Shown: positions 22,184 through 33,984 of the stretch, in pieces
Numbering within the stretch: the stretch's first letter is position 1
Layout: each line of letters begins with the position of its first letter
From: Isoetes taiwanensis
Lineage: Eukaryota; Streptophyta; Lycopodiopsida; Isoetales; Isoetaceae
Length of the DNA stretch: 64,000 nucleotides
Direction: 5' to 3'
Assembly (NCBI GenBank): GCA_021234155.1
Contig: JAJEKV010000037.1
Coordinates: forward strand, 1,670,171 to 1,734,170
Notes under the pieces: model-generated
Database searches by the model: none
The model's input: the letters and a program-made list of their open reading frames with translations, nothing else
What the model was told of the DNA's origin: nothing
Position numbers and translations under genes: made by a program

Positions 22184-22753
22184 TGTTTGGGGGTCCGGTT
22201 CTCGAACTCGAAGACAGACTCTGTGGAGGACCCTTGATCTAATAGAGAATCCGGGACTATGTCACGCTGGATTTGGTAAGAGAACAAAGGAAAAGGAAAA
22301 AGAAAACAAAAGAACAATGAGACAACAATGATAAGCTTCCTTGATATCAATGATGATGATACATGAGCTCGCGAACCGAGAGAAGACTGAAATGAGACAA
22401 GACTCAAAACTCATCTAAAAACTCATGTGCTAGCTCTACTATATATATAGTACAAAGGGCCTTTGGCCCAACATAGACACTGACCGATCTCGTGTCGACT
22501 CGAAGGAGGCCCGATGCAGGTGAATGATAGTGCTCTTGAAGTGCTCGAATCACGCTGACGCCGACGCAGGGTGCGGATCAGCCGCCACTTTGTCCGAGGG
22601 CGCTTGGTAGCGGACCCGTGCTTTGATCGCGGGTTCAGCCGCTGGTCTTCTCGGCCGGCCTTTGACGACCGGACCGCGGCCCGACCAGGATCCTTGACTT
22701 GACCCGTCCGTCAGAGATGAAATAGTCCCCGCACTGTGAGGCACAGACTAACA
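22184..22753 (-). repeat. Gypsy LTR, 5' LTR of the minus-strand element
   Basis: Matches 12,845-13,430. The internal sequence following it on the minus strand begins TCGCCGCTGCCCGGGTCTGA, which could be a garbled primer-binding site; Athila/Tat elements often use an Asp-tRNA-type site beginning TGGCGCCG, but the match here is not clean. Confidence 0.93.
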
Positions 22754-22758
22754 ATACA
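22754..22758. repeat. Target-site duplication ATACA (right)
   Basis: Five bases immediately after the second LTR, identical to 12,840-12,844. Confidence 0.9.
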
Positions 22759-22786
22759 AGAACGGCAGTGTGCTAACAATCTCAAG

Positions 22787-23016
22787 TATGACGCTCATGG
22801 CGTACCGCTTTTACTTCTTCACCATTTCAAGTTGTAGCTAAGCTATAAACTATGTTTTTATGTTTTTCCCGCGGTCTTCTTTATCGGCAACTCTTTCCCC
22901 GCGGCACAATCTCCGTGCTATGACATTCATGGCAGCCGCTTTTACTTTTCACCATTTTGGAAGTTGTAGCTAAGCTTATAAACTATGTTTTTATGTTTTC
23001 CTCGCGGTTTTCCTAT
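22787..23016. repeat. Imperfect tandem duplication, two units of about 110-130 bp
   Basis: ATGACGCTCATGGCGTACCG and following sequence through AAACTATGTTTTTATGTTTT at 22,788-22,870 is repeated at 22,919-23,000. The units differ mainly at CAG/CTG or CG sites. Confidence 0.75.
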
Positions 23017-23680
23017 CGTAATTAGCTTCATCTTCACTTCAAAGTTCTCGGCCTGTACCGGTTGGCAATTTCCGCAGAAACCAAATCACGTGTCATTGCC
23101 CTGGTTCTAACTTCCTTGACATTCCTTACATTGCTTCTACTTGCCACTCTTGTATGTCAATATATGTGTTTATTTATTCATGCACACCAATTACATGATA
23201 TCTCAACATCTTCATGGTGTCGCCATCGCGGGTGGGGTTCAAATCCCCTTAGAAAGTGGCAAACCCGTTCCTATCTTGCTTCAATGTTAATGTACTAATG
23301 AGACTTAGTTTGACTTTCATATTGACTTGCAGCAATGGTTGGATAATCATATGCTGAGGTGGAAAAGAGAGTTTGATCCCATCATGGATTTAGTGGACGG
23401 TAGATAATGCATTGCAGGGAAGGATCCTCACAACATTTAAATGTGTGGAAGTAATATATCTAATTAGCGCCAACAATCTAGCATCTTCACCCCTCTGCTT
23501 CTCGAAAGTAATGTAGGACATATATGAACTATATCAAAGTCCATAATCAATAAAGTAGTGTTTGTTATTCTAATTTTGATTACTTAATTTTAAGAAACTT
23601 AGTTACACATTATTTTTAGCTATGTTTCTGTGATTAGGTGATGTTTGTTGGCTTAAAAATTTAGTTATATGAATTGCATT
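23017..23680. other. Interval without a recognised gene
   Basis: One 78-codon plus frame (23,062-23,298) begins with a hydrophobic stretch but has no recognisable domain. Confidence 0.35.
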
Positions 23681-23689
23681 GAATTAATT

Positions 23690-24000
23690 TTTATTGTCCA
23701 CGAAGACCATTCAGCCATGGAACCCAATAAAGGAGTGCAACAGACTTATAACTATCCCGATAGTAAAAACCTCGCCTCAAAAGGTTTGAGGAAAATCGCG
23801 GCAGAATGAGGATATTGACAAATCAGCATAAAGTATATAAATATGCATCACGTAAAACATATGTACATGTCAAGCAGGTGGCCCCAGGCCATAGCTAAAC
23901 TCCATTATATCTATGACCTTCTGAAGGTATGATCCCAACATCCATATCGGCTGCGGTTCAATAGAACAGGTCAAGTCCCAGCACTTTTCAGCCTACTGCG
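23690..24000 (-). mobile_element. LINE 3' end fragment (minus)
   Basis: On the minus strand the piece ends in TCTTCGTGGACAATAAAAAT, matching the GTGGAC..TAA end signature of the LINE 3' UTRs at 2,339 and 35,456. No coding part is readable. Confidence 0.5.
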
Positions 24001-24059
24001 CAAAGTGTACGGGGAGGCGGATGGAGTGGACTACCTAAGCCATGTTCTATGCCGGTAAA

Positions 24060-24510
24060 TCCATTGCCATTAGTGCATGCGCAATGAACTCACGGAGACC
24101 CTAGCCCGTCGAGGTCATCCCCGAAGTCACGAGCCACTGGGTAGGATCTCCCTTGTTATTGTTGCTATGAAGGTATTGTTATCTCGTGATATTGCTATCT
24201 CTATGGTGATTGTATTTGTTCTTGTTAGTTGTGCTCCCGTTTGTTTTATTCAGCTTAGCGGATAGGTCGACCCAGATGGAAGGCGATTGAATGACACATC
24301 CATTCTTCCCTTTTGGCTCATCCGGATGGGAGTGGGTCAGTGGATGGCCACTGTCGGTGTGTTTGCGAGGGGAATGCTCCTCAACCGAATCGATGTGGGC
24401 ATCATTATAAGGAGTAAGGGGCGTCCTGATGAACAAAAAGCCGGGATACGTAAGTTATTAAGTTGGTCTCAAGTGGGCGCTAAAAACCTATTCTATTCTA
24501 TTCTATTCTT
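24060..24510 (+). mobile_element. LINE 3' end fragment (plus) with (TTCTA)n tail
   Basis: Ends GGTCTCAAGTGGGCGCTAAA then (TTCTA)n at 24,488-24,510. This parallels GGTCTCCGTGGACGTTAAAA plus (CTATT)n at 2,333-2,383. The body upstream is too degraded to translate. Confidence 0.6.
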
Positions 24511-24559
24511 ACTTGTAAAGTCGTTTAACTTATCTTTACTTCATTTGGCTCTTGTCGTT

Positions 24560-25290
24560 TAATCTTGAGATTTTTGTGAAATAAAACCAAGGTCGAACAC
24601 AAAGAAAAATAAGGTATGACATTGTAGTATTTAAATATTTCTCTATTATTCTATTATGCAATGTATCTCTCTAACTTTACACTTTACTTTCATATTAGAA
24701 AGATATGGTAGTGGGCCGAGATGAAGGAAAGAAGAGGATCAAATTATGAGGATGGGGATGAGAAAGCGGCGGCGGCGGCCGGAGATCAAGATGATGATCG
24801 GAATCAAGACGGGAATGAGGACGAGGATGAAGACGTGCATGAAAGAACAAGTGTTGAAAGATCGTCCTGTTGAGGTATTCATCAGACTTTACTTGTGTCC
24901 TTAACAGTTCTAATTTATTAAGTAAGGTTATAAGTACCATAATAGTTTCATTCAAGAGCCAATAGAAAGGAGGACCATTTTGATAAGGGACAATCATGAC
25001 AAAGGGAGAGGGCATTTTGATGAGGGTGATGCATATGCTGAAAGTTATTACATGCATGAGGATGACATTGGCTCTTCATCAAGGAAGATTGCAAAGCTTA
25101 TTGCCCAACAAAACATTGAAAAATACAAGAAGATTGTTAGATCACATTGTTGATTTTTAGTATTCAATGTCTCTTTTAGCAATGCACTATGGAATTTGCT
25201 TTGCCATCTCTTCTATTGGTCTGCAAGTAGCACATCACGTCAATTTAAGTAATAATTTGTGGTTTAAGGGTCCACCCTTTCATTTTAATT
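24560..25290. other. Interval without a recognised gene
   Basis: Contains an acidic GATGAGGA-rich low-complexity stretch near 24,740-24,835 and no recognisable domain. Confidence 0.35.
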
Positions 25291-25639
25291 TATCCTACAT
25301 GAATGCAACATTTCCCCGATGTAGGGGGAGGATGCTTCCCCTATAATGGGTGTGAGATTTGTATCCTATCGTGCCTAATATATACGCATGTCTAATGTCT
25401 ACACCCTTTGTCACCCTTGGTGTAGGAGGTGGCCTAATGATCCCTACTCTAAGACGAATGCATGCACTCTTTTTCCCATCTCTGCTGGAGAGGACTCCTT
25501 GCTGTCGCACACTCATCTTCGGGCTCGTTGTCAACTACGTTAGTGATGAAGCGACCCTTGCATTGCTCCATAAACTCAAGGTTATTCCTACTTTAGGTCA
25601 GACTCCAACACCCATTCCTCAACTGGCAAGTGTGTCCAC

Positions 25640-26700
25640 TTAAGCAAGAATGGTGGGAATTAAGATCTCCTTGTCTTCTTGAATGACTTATCCAAAATCA
25701 CTTTCGAAATTATTTTTATCTATCCTCGATCATCTCTAACAAGGTTGGAGATTGTAATATCTCATTTGGGTTTGACATGTGCTTTTTTAGAATTTTTTAG
25801 AAGACTTACATGGAATACCTTGTGTATCTTAATGCGATTGGGAAAATCCAATCATTAAGATTGGTCTTCTATCCTCTTGGTTATTGCAAAAGGACCCGTC
25901 TATCTTGGACCAAGTCACATACATCTACCAATTCTTAGTTTGGCTTGCTTCACTTTAATTTTTAGCCAAACATTATCTCCTACTTGGAATTCTCTTGCCT
26001 ATCTACGCCTATCGGCAAGATTCTTTTGTCGACTCTTAACTGCTAGGAGGTAACCCCTAACTTCTTCCACTAACTCCCACATATCTGCGAGAAGTTTTTA
26101 AGAGACTTCTACTTTTGACACGGGGTTGTGCCAAGTGTCTGGTGTGAGACAGTCATAATTTATCATAAATGAAGACATCCTGGGTAATTCTTGTTTGGTA
26201 TTATTGTTTGTAGACTCTACTAGATGCATATAATCGCCCCATTTAGATTGCTTATTCTCAACATAATTCTATAATATAAATCCTATTAGTGCATTCGATC
26301 TGTCCTTTCATATGAGGATGGTAGATTGTGCTCATCTAAAGCTTCGTTTCTATAGTGTTGAAAAAATCCTTCCAAGAAATGCTCATAAACTTCGAGTCGC
26401 GATCTGACACTATTGCTCTAGGCATATCATGTAACCTAAAGATTTATTTTGCAAACATCAAGGCAGTATCTAAGGTCGTATCCGTTGTTCTATATGACAG
26501 GAAATGTGCCATTCTGAGTAACTTATCCACTGCCACTATTAAGGGATTATAGGCAGTATATAAGGTCGTATCTGTTGTTCTACATGGCAAGAAATGTGCC
26601 ATTCTAAGTAACTTATCCACTACCCTTTGTTAAGGCATTATGGCCTCTTGGTGTTCTTGGAGTCCCGTTATGAAGTCCATAGAAGCGTCAAACCCAAAGG
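25640..26700 (-). pseudogene. Ty3/gypsy integrase, DDE core to C-terminus, degenerate
   Basis: Read on the minus strand from 26,700: SMDFITGLQEHQEA, VAVDKLLRMAHFL (first aspartate), MPRAIVSDRDSKFMS (second), a degenerate GQIECTN (third, glutamate), SKWGDYMHLVE, then LLAVKSRQKNLADRRR, ELQVGDNVWLKIKVKQAKL and IKIHKVFHVS. These are the rve core and C-terminal fold of a different gypsy lineage (chromovirus-like) from the element at 12.8-22.8 kb. Stops and a 90-bp internal tandem duplication inactivate it. No LTRs were found. Confidence 0.85.
26461..26640. repeat. 90-bp tandem duplication inside the integrase
   Basis: AGGCAGTATCTAAGGTCGTA starts at 26,461 and recurs at 26,551, each followed by TGTTGTTCTA, GGAAATGTGCCATTCT or close relatives. 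The first catalytic aspartate motif is therefore present twice. Confidence 0.85.
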
Positions 26701-26857
26701 GTTGGCATCTAAAAATTAAAACGTTTTGGCAAAAGATTAGTTTCTCTTAATTAGGATATTATATGAGGTTCATTCACAGGGTTGGCATCTAAAATTAAAA
26801 CGTTTTGGCAAAAGATTAGTTTCTCTTAATTAGGATATTATATGAGGTTCATTCATA
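26698..26857. repeat. 80-bp tandem duplication
   Basis: AGGGTTGGCATCTAAA to GAGGTTCATTCA is present twice, at 26,698 and 26,778, almost identical (one A-run length change). It directly adjoins the integrase fragment. Confidence 0.9.
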
Positions 26858-26869
26858 GCTCCTAAGAAT

Positions 26870-27300
26870 CTCTCGAGCACAAGTTGCCGACCTATATGGA
26901 TATCTAGCTCTCAAGCACAGTTGGCTGATCTATGACAAGTGCAAGAACAATTGGACAAAACTTTTTGTTTGTTTCTCAAAGGTGTAGAAGACTTATAATG
27001 TTAATTCCATTTTTCCAAAAAGAAAGTGTCTTTTTTTTCTTGACATGTAAGTTATACTTCTTTAGTTGACATATAAAGTCCTTTACTAACCGATGTTTAA
27101 GAGGGGAAGGGCCCCAAGAAAAGATCTGTCGTCGCACCAACACAATGGTGGTGACTATTTAATAATTATCAACTTACCGACCTCTCGCTAACACGTCAAT
27201 TTCCAAGTTTTAAGATTTCTGTAGCACTCTTTGCTGAACTTGCCTTGAATGAGCAAGCTGGGATTCGGCCCACGCATTGGCCATCATTCCATGATATATT
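26870..27300. other. Interval without a recognised gene
   Basis: Spacer between the gypsy fragment and the 3' end of the LHW gene. Nothing recognised. Confidence 0.35.
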
Positions 27301-27322
27301 CACATGAGATCATCACATTTGT

Positions 27323-27328
27323 TTTATT
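27323..27328 (-). promoter_or_regulatory. Candidate polyadenylation signal of LHW
   Basis: AATAAA on the minus strand about 390 bp after the stop codon at 27,720. It is the nearest canonical signal that I saw downstream of the gene. Confidence 0.4.
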
Positions 27329-27719
27329 ATATTCGAAATAAGATACATGATTACAGCCCATGTATTATATCGAAAAATCTTGTGCAACGTGGCCAATTCC
27401 AATCCCCGAAAAATAACACAAGGTCCCCATACCTTTATCCCATTTGGACCATCTATGCTAAGTAGCATGCACCTAGCAACTCGTATGTTCAAAAGACAGG
27501 AATATAGAAGCCCTTTTTCTCTTTACTAACATTATATACCCCAAAGGGAGCCCAGCCAAAAACAAAACAGTTCTTTTCTGTAACAAAGGGAATGAGTTCA
27601 AAGAAATGCAAACGCCAAATCCGTTGAAAACATTCCCTATGATAAAAAGTTAAATAAAGCAGATGCGGATCAAGTGAGGGAGGAAGTGTGTGCGGTCCCC
27701 ACAAAACAACAGGACTCAT

Positions 27720-30700
27720 CTATTTTCTATAAGTGACCCTAACTTTGTTGGGAAACGAATCAGCAGGACAGACGTCTACCTCTTGAGACCCCATCAAGCC
27801 ACTTTGGCATGTCACAGTTGAACTGGTCTTGCTGTTGGGTTGCAACAGCTGCATCAGAGACCATAATATCTCCACCCGGTGTGTCTCCCTTATTGCCTGC
27901 ATTCAACATTGTTTATCAGATACCAAAATAAATGATACCGATAAACTAAGTTCGAAACACTTGCCACAGAATTCCATGTTTAAGCATCTTTTTACATGTA
28001 TGTGTTTAAAAAATTACCTCAACAATGAATCGGGCCCATATCTTGTCAGTCCTTGCTTCCATAACACCTTTCAGAATTGTCAGCCCTAATCCTCGAATAT
28101 TATCTGCAATCTCCAGAAACAACCCTTTTTCTTCACAAAGCATCTGGAAAACCACAATCATATATAAGATAGAGATGGAAAACATTTCTAAACATAGATG
28201 TAATGATACTCACCTCCACAAGCATCTGTCGGGGTTGGCTTAAATTTTCCACCACGATTGGACAACCCATACCCTGTCCACCACCCCATTCAAATGCCCA
28301 GCTAGCTCCATTCTCTAAGCTCTCTCGTGAAAGTAAGCTGCTTCCATTTTCAAGCCCCTGATTTACATGCATGACATAGACATTTGATATAGGGCCACAC
28401 AGACAATGAAATACTTAGACAGGCCTAACACAGGACAAGTTGTACCTTCAATTCCCCAGATTTCCATTTGCCCCCATGCTGGGTGACACTTTGAAGAAAA
28501 TTCATGTGCTTGATGGTTCTCTCCAGTAAAGCGTCAATGCTACACTGTTAAGCACAAAAGGAACAACAGTGAGTTGGGTAAATCATAAGCATATAGAAGA
28601 CTTACTATGAAGTACATACAAATACAAACCTTTGTTGCATTTGGGACAATTTCACGTAATTCACGAACTCTATCTTGTATTTGTTGTCTGTCTTTCGGTC
28701 GTGGTCTTGTCGGTTCCCCTGGCCTGGCCCGCTTTTTACCATTTTTTGTAGTTTCTTCATGAGTCTTCAGTGCAGGCTGTTGCTCTTTAGATGCCCGTTC
28801 TTCTGTGTGTTTATCTTTAATCTGCTCAACCCAACTGTTTGGGGCAGACATCATACTTGATTGCCATTTCATGGTTCCTTGACTAATATTGCTCCTAGAT
28901 TGGCAAATAGCAGAATCATCATTTTGCTTGGAGGTGGATAAAGATGTAGACACAGAAGATGAGGCTGCAGAGACAGGAAGACACTGGGGAAGTTCAAAAT
29001 TCATCAGAGGTGCACTTGTATGTCGCGGAAGTGGGAAACTAACGGCATCTCGTGAGTAAATATTTCCTCGGGCAGATAATGATGATGGCATGACAGATAC
29101 ACCAGCCACAACAGCATCAAGTAAAGGTTCTGGCTTGATATCTGTATGGAACAACTCTCCTAATCCACCAGTTCTTAGAATATCTCCAAGGCTAGAAGAA
29201 TTTCCAGTGGATTGAAGTATGCCTGAGCCTTGACCTGATGATGCAGTTGGCATCAGAGTTGAAGGGACACTTCTGACCAATTCATTCGGTGAGAAAAGCA
29301 GATCTAAATATCCTTCCTTTTCTGCCTCCTTTTTTGGAACTGGTGCCAATGCTTCAGACAACTCATCCCCATCGCAAACTGCGAGCCAGTTGTTGCCAAT
29401 GAGTTTGTGTGAGTGCATTCTTTGTTAATGAGGCAAAAACCCATCAATATCAAAAGTATCACTTTCAAATGCAGATGATCAACCAACTTCTCACAATCTA
29501 TACCTTCTGAGAGTTCAGGTAAAGAGTAACACATCTTTAGTCAAATTCTCATTCTCCCAAGTATCAAGTGTTAAGTTAGGTAGCACTGGAGAAACCACAG
29601 CTGTAGTTTCAGAGAATCTAACACATGGTCTGTAGAGGTATGCCACAGTGAATTTGATGGGCATTGACTAGGAGATTGGCCTGCTCTGTGTGAATCAGAC
29701 AAATTGGACATAAGAACCATATTATTCATTTCAGAGTTCGATGTGGTCTTTACTGCAGGGCCTCCATTCTGAACAGCAATGTCATCAATGTCAGGCGTAT
29801 GAAGAGGAAATTGTACTCCGCTTGTTAGTAACACCTTTCTGTCTTTGACATCCAGGTGAAGTGAACTGGTAATAGTCTTCACCTCATCATCCTTGTAAAG
29901 GCATTTCAAGTGCCCTTTTATTCTGAAAGCATAGCTGGTTAGTCTGCGAAAGTGATTGTAACACCTTATCTTGTTCAAAGGGTGGCTTAACACAACTGCC
30001 AAACGTGCTCATCCTGCTGAACTTATTTGCAAAGATATTTGACGGAAAATCACTTGAACAAACTGATGTTGGAGCTAAAAAACTTCTATCAGCAATAATG
30101 CTTTGTAAATTGAGCTGACTCTGTGCCTGTGGCAATGCTACTTGGGAAGCTCTGCTCTGTCCAGGCATAAGCCCTGAATTTAAAGTTTTACCTCCAGGAG
30201 GCACCGACGATGGAGGGACTCCAGTCGCGTAAGAAGTCCTTCCAAATTGTGAAGGTATGAAATCAGAAGCAAGAACCTCTGGCATACTCTGCAACGTCCC
30301 AAATACTCCACGTATATGGCCTACCAGATCTAAATCCTCCATTATCTGAAATGAGCACACTTAAATTTTAAAGCAGTCAAAAAATTTCCTGAGAGACAAC
30401 TTTGAAAGTTTATTGACATAGGTTCCTTTCCTATCCATTATACTTCTTTAAGGCTATAAAAGACACGCATCTTAAAGAATAAGGTGCTTACCAACTGATT
30501 TGATCCTAATTGCACAACACCTTGTGGTACTGCTACGACCGCAATTGTCTGTTGCAAAGACAAGCTCAATACACAGGAAATGAAGTTATAACAGCAGACA
30601 CAGGCTATAAACTTCTACCTTTATTCCAGCTGTAAACTGATTTGACCATCCAACGGGATACTATAAACAAAAAGAAACAAATTTAACATTGTATTCTAGC

Positions 30701-31469
30701 ATTTGTAATAACGCTTTCAAACGAGAGAGGCAGAGCTCACATTGTCCCTTCCAGAACCGTGGTTTTCAAAAACGTCGAGCTTATCCACGTTCTCAAATAC
30801 CCACTGGTGCTTACCAGTAAACGCAACATGTCCAATAATCCTGCAGCAAAGCTTATATTTTCATTTAACGGAATGAAAACAGTGGATGAAGCAAGAAATA
30901 GATCACATACCCTTCTCCCAACGAATATACATGATAAGACATCTTCGCAACTGCCAATCCGATTTGGTCCTCCATTCCTCCTCCATCTGGTCGACCTAAG
31001 TTCTGTTCTACCCCTCCTATCTGCATGGCAGCAAAGTTCGACACAGCTGAAGGCTTCGAATGTTCATAATATCCATCTTCCCAAGTCAACACCCTGCCAT
31101 TACCCACCCGCTCATCAGCAAACGTTACAAACTGTGCTACTGATATGCGAATATGCAAAGGTTTTAAAGCACCGTCTGCATATTATAAGAAATAGGAACT
31201 ATAGAAACACAAGCTCATCTTAGGAAGAAACACAAAAACCCCACAAAACCAATCTTGCAGATAAAAACCACCCTAACACAGACTCTTCCTTTCTTCTTCG
31301 ACGCCGTATTTGAAGATGCAATGCAGCTGGTCGGAAACAGGAAATAAGCAGATATGCAAGAAATACTACACATACATGCGGCTTCGTCTCTTTAGCTTCA
31401 GAATACAGCATAGCACCAGCCCGTCTTGTAGCAAAGGCTCTTTAAGGTCTGCTGCAAAACGACCGTCAT
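27720..31469 (-). CDS. LHW: LONESOME HIGHWAY-type bHLH transcription regulator, 10 exons, broken in exon 6
   Basis: Coding exons (minus strand): 31399-31469, 30911-31131, 30741-30840, 30619-30660, 30492-30548, 28630-30345, 28446-28544, 28214-28357, 28018-28143, 27720-27896. All introns after the first have GT..AG ends and phases join. The N-terminus (LKSLCYKTGWCYAVF; VLTWEDGYYE; VAFTGKHQWVFEN; AVPQGVVQLGS) is the GAF/MYC-N-like domain of LHW proteins. The bHLH is split by an intron: RPRPKDRQQIQDRVRELREI ends exon 6 and CSIDALLERTIKHMNFLQSV opens exon 7. The C-terminus (ARFIVEAIRETHRVEI) is the ACT-like dimerisation fold. In Arabidopsis LHW pairs with TMO5-type bHLHs in the nucleus to drive vascular divisions. 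Exon 6 has at least three frame changes (near 29,900, 29,620, 29,510) and an in-frame TAA near 29,431. The exon 1 donor lacks GT just after TTCTG. All but the TAA lie near CTG/CAG, so these may be sequence errors. Confidence 0.9.
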
Positions 31470-32470
31470 GTTGTTTGTGCTACAAAGATCCGTTCTAGCA
31501 GCTTATAGTTTTCTCTTTGGACCAGGCTCACCCCCCCTTGTTATCTCTCTTTTTCTGCCTCTTTGCTTGAATCAAGTGCTTAAACTTCCCAGAGAGGTGG
31601 CAACAGAAATCCTTAGACTCAGATTATAATGATCGCCCTGAGGTTATGATAATCTTTTTCTGTTTCTGTTGGTAGACGACTCTGGTAGAGCTCCACACAT
31701 ACTCCGATTCTTGACCAGCGCTTCATCTCTAAGAAGCCAGTAAAACCGAGTACTAGCCTTAGAAAATGCTCTGATTCCGATCTTCCAATAACTAGCAAAA
31801 CGGTAGTCCAACTTCAAGACGACGATGCCAAAAGCTGCACATTTTCCTGTTAGGAATTGTGATTGTTAGTTGAATAAGAAGCAGTAAAAAAATATTGGAT
31901 CAGCTCATATAAGGCAGACCTTGAAAGCTTATTATGAGCTCCAAATCCTTCTAGAGAAAGCAGGAGTACCCAGGGCAGAGCCTCGAGCCATCAACTCCGC
32001 TTCATTTAAAAAAATTTGCCACAAAACTTAGCATTGGAACAACATAGAATAAAAAACTGGCGACACACAAATGTGAGAAAGGATCGTTAGCCGGACTTGG
32101 GCTTTAAAGCTGGAAAGCGATGGTCTCAGTACAAGACTGAGTAAAACTTCAAGATGTAAGCTAAAGATGCTCTGTTTTAGAGCGGAGATGGATCAAAGAC
32201 ACAATATGAAGCTCAAATCTATATGCCAGATTGAAAGGGCGAGCTTAAACCTTGATCCGATGCGCCAGAACCAAGCCTGCTCTTTGTCAATCAGACCCCC
32301 GAGGTAAAAGAGCTTCTTCTCGTAAAACTAGCAAGTTACTTCCCACCGGAAATTATTTCTGGAAATCTCTTCCGGCATACCATCGTGTGTGGAGCCAGTT
32401 GCCCACTTTTGGTACTCCATTTCGCACTCGGGCGTCCTAGATTTTGCCACGTCGGCCTTTAATCCTACAT
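31470..32470 (-). promoter_or_regulatory. Probable 5' UTR and promoter region of LHW
   Basis: No gene is recognised upstream of the LHW start codon for about 1 kb and no TE motif is evident. The start ATG at 31,469 opens the conserved LHW N-terminus. I could not place a TATA box or a 5' UTR intron with confidence. The plus frame at 32,252-32,440 has no domain. Confidence 0.4.
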
Positions 32471-33960
32471 CGTTGGATTTTGGGCCCCATTTTATGTGCC
32501 GAGTTGACCATTGCTTTTTGTTGCTGGGAGTTTTTTAATGGTTCACTCCCCCTTGTGTCAATGTCTTTTGTCTATTTCCTGAAGCATTGATATTGATGGA
32601 ACATTTCTTAAGAAACTTTAAACTTTTCTTAAGAAACCTTATAAACTGTATTAACAACTAGTTTAATCGAACTGGTTGCACTGCTTGTCATTCTGCGCGC
32701 TCGCCTAATTATTACCCCCGATGCTAACCTAATTAATTATCAACTGATCTCCCACTTCCGTGCTCTATAACATCAAGCACGCACACATCTCATTCATTCC
32801 TTCCCAATTTGCTGTCGTTTTTACCATGTACTCAGTGCAGTTCCTCCTTAAGTTGATCTACAAGTAACTGCTAGGTCCCTTGAACCCGCTGACCACAAAA
32901 ATCCTGGTTAAGATGTGTTATAATATATTCTGATGTTCCATTGCAAGATGTTGACGCACTGATGGATTCTTGTACCACCATTATCCCATTAACAAATTAG
33001 TAGTGCAAAAGCTTGTAGATAAGAATTCAACTCGAGACACATCATTCAACATTATGTTTTTAAGCCCCCCAAAGATAATAAGTTTGTACATTCTTGCATA
33101 GCCTTTCAATTAGGAAAGGGTTTGTAGATTTCACATATAAAGTCATGAATTGTGGCACTCTTATTGAAGCCACATCTATAGTTTTAGAGGAAAAATACAT
33201 TGCACTAATGTGATCATCAAATTATCCTTTTGTTTGTTGATAAGTGCTCAAGATGCTAGTTGATAAGATATCAAAAATTAGAGTGTTCTTCTTCTTCTTT
33301 ATATATAAAGAGAAAAAAAAGAACAGTAGACAATATGCGTCAAGAACTAATCATCATATGCAGCGATACAATTATATAAACCAATGGTCATTATATTTAT
33401 ATTGCTCCCAATGCATTTTCTATTCTACATTAGTCCCTTTAGTTGTCACAGTTATGCAAATACTATAACTAAATTGGTGTTCGTTATTTGTGCACATTGG
33501 CTGAAAAATAATATAAGATAAAACAAATGTATTCAATTTCTTCGTAATCAAGTGTTTATTTGAAACGCAACATAAATCCAATTGTCCATGCGAGAAAGAC
33601 TGACATGAAGATTGAGATTATGTTAATGATTTGTTAGTGAAGAGGAAGAAGAAGACACTAGTCTTGGATAAAGATCAGACATCTTAGCATGAAATCTATG
33701 AACCACCAAATTATATTCAAGGCAGTTGCAACAATTGTTTTTGAATGGATTAAACTATTACATCCACTTCCTAATAGATTTCCACTAGGTCGTGGGATAT
33801 ATGAGTGCCACTTTTCAAAGACCAATGGCTTTTAAAGCTAGGAGGGTTGTACTTGTGGAGTAAGAGGTAGGAGGAAGACCTAGGAGGAGTTACGTTTAGA
33901 ACTTGAGTTCAAAGAAAGGCCCTACCATTTCTCGACATCCAGGTCCACATTTGGGTCTTT
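32471..33960. other. AT-rich interval without a recognised gene
   Basis: Short frames only. Low-complexity A/T runs near 33,285-33,320. No domain recognised. Confidence 0.4.
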
Positions 33961-33984
33961 TTATGCTGCCATTTTTTTGCTTCA

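Larger units (their letters stand above)
12845..22753 (-). mobile_element. Complete Ty3/gypsy LTR retrotransposon, Athila/Tat-like, non-autonomous
   Basis: The element runs from TGTTTGGGG at 12,845 to GACTAACA at 22,753, flanked on both sides by the perfect 5-bp duplication ATACA (12,840-12,844 and 22,754-22,758). LTRs are 586 and 570 bp. The minus strand is coding: a polypurine tract abuts the LTR at 13,431, and gag knuckle, protease, reverse transcriptase, RNase H and integrase C-terminus follow in order from 21 kb down to 17.3 kb. About 3.9 kb lies between integrase and the downstream LTR. The LLYDSR...FPGKLKFRW integrase end and the LLQEF-type RNase H are Athila/Tat features. All frames are broken and the integrase core is absent. 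Confidence 0.92.

Noticed and set aside
12845-22753. Explaining copy divergence by RIP-like or deamination mutation of methylated cytosines.
   Set aside because: Those processes give C-to-T transitions of equal length. The differences are multi-base garbles with indels, in either copy, and often retain C and G.
23228-23250. GGTTCAAATCCCC as the T-arm of a tRNA gene.
   Set aside because: No A-box at the right distance and no acceptor stem could be found.
29890-29915. A 17-nt GT..AG pair as a mini-intron to repair the LHW exon 6 frame.
   Set aside because: Far below any plausible plant intron size. A one-base sequence error is simpler.
32760-32830. CTATAAC with a following pyrimidine-rich stretch as a plus-strand promoter.
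   Set aside because: No plus-strand gene follows for more than 1 kb.
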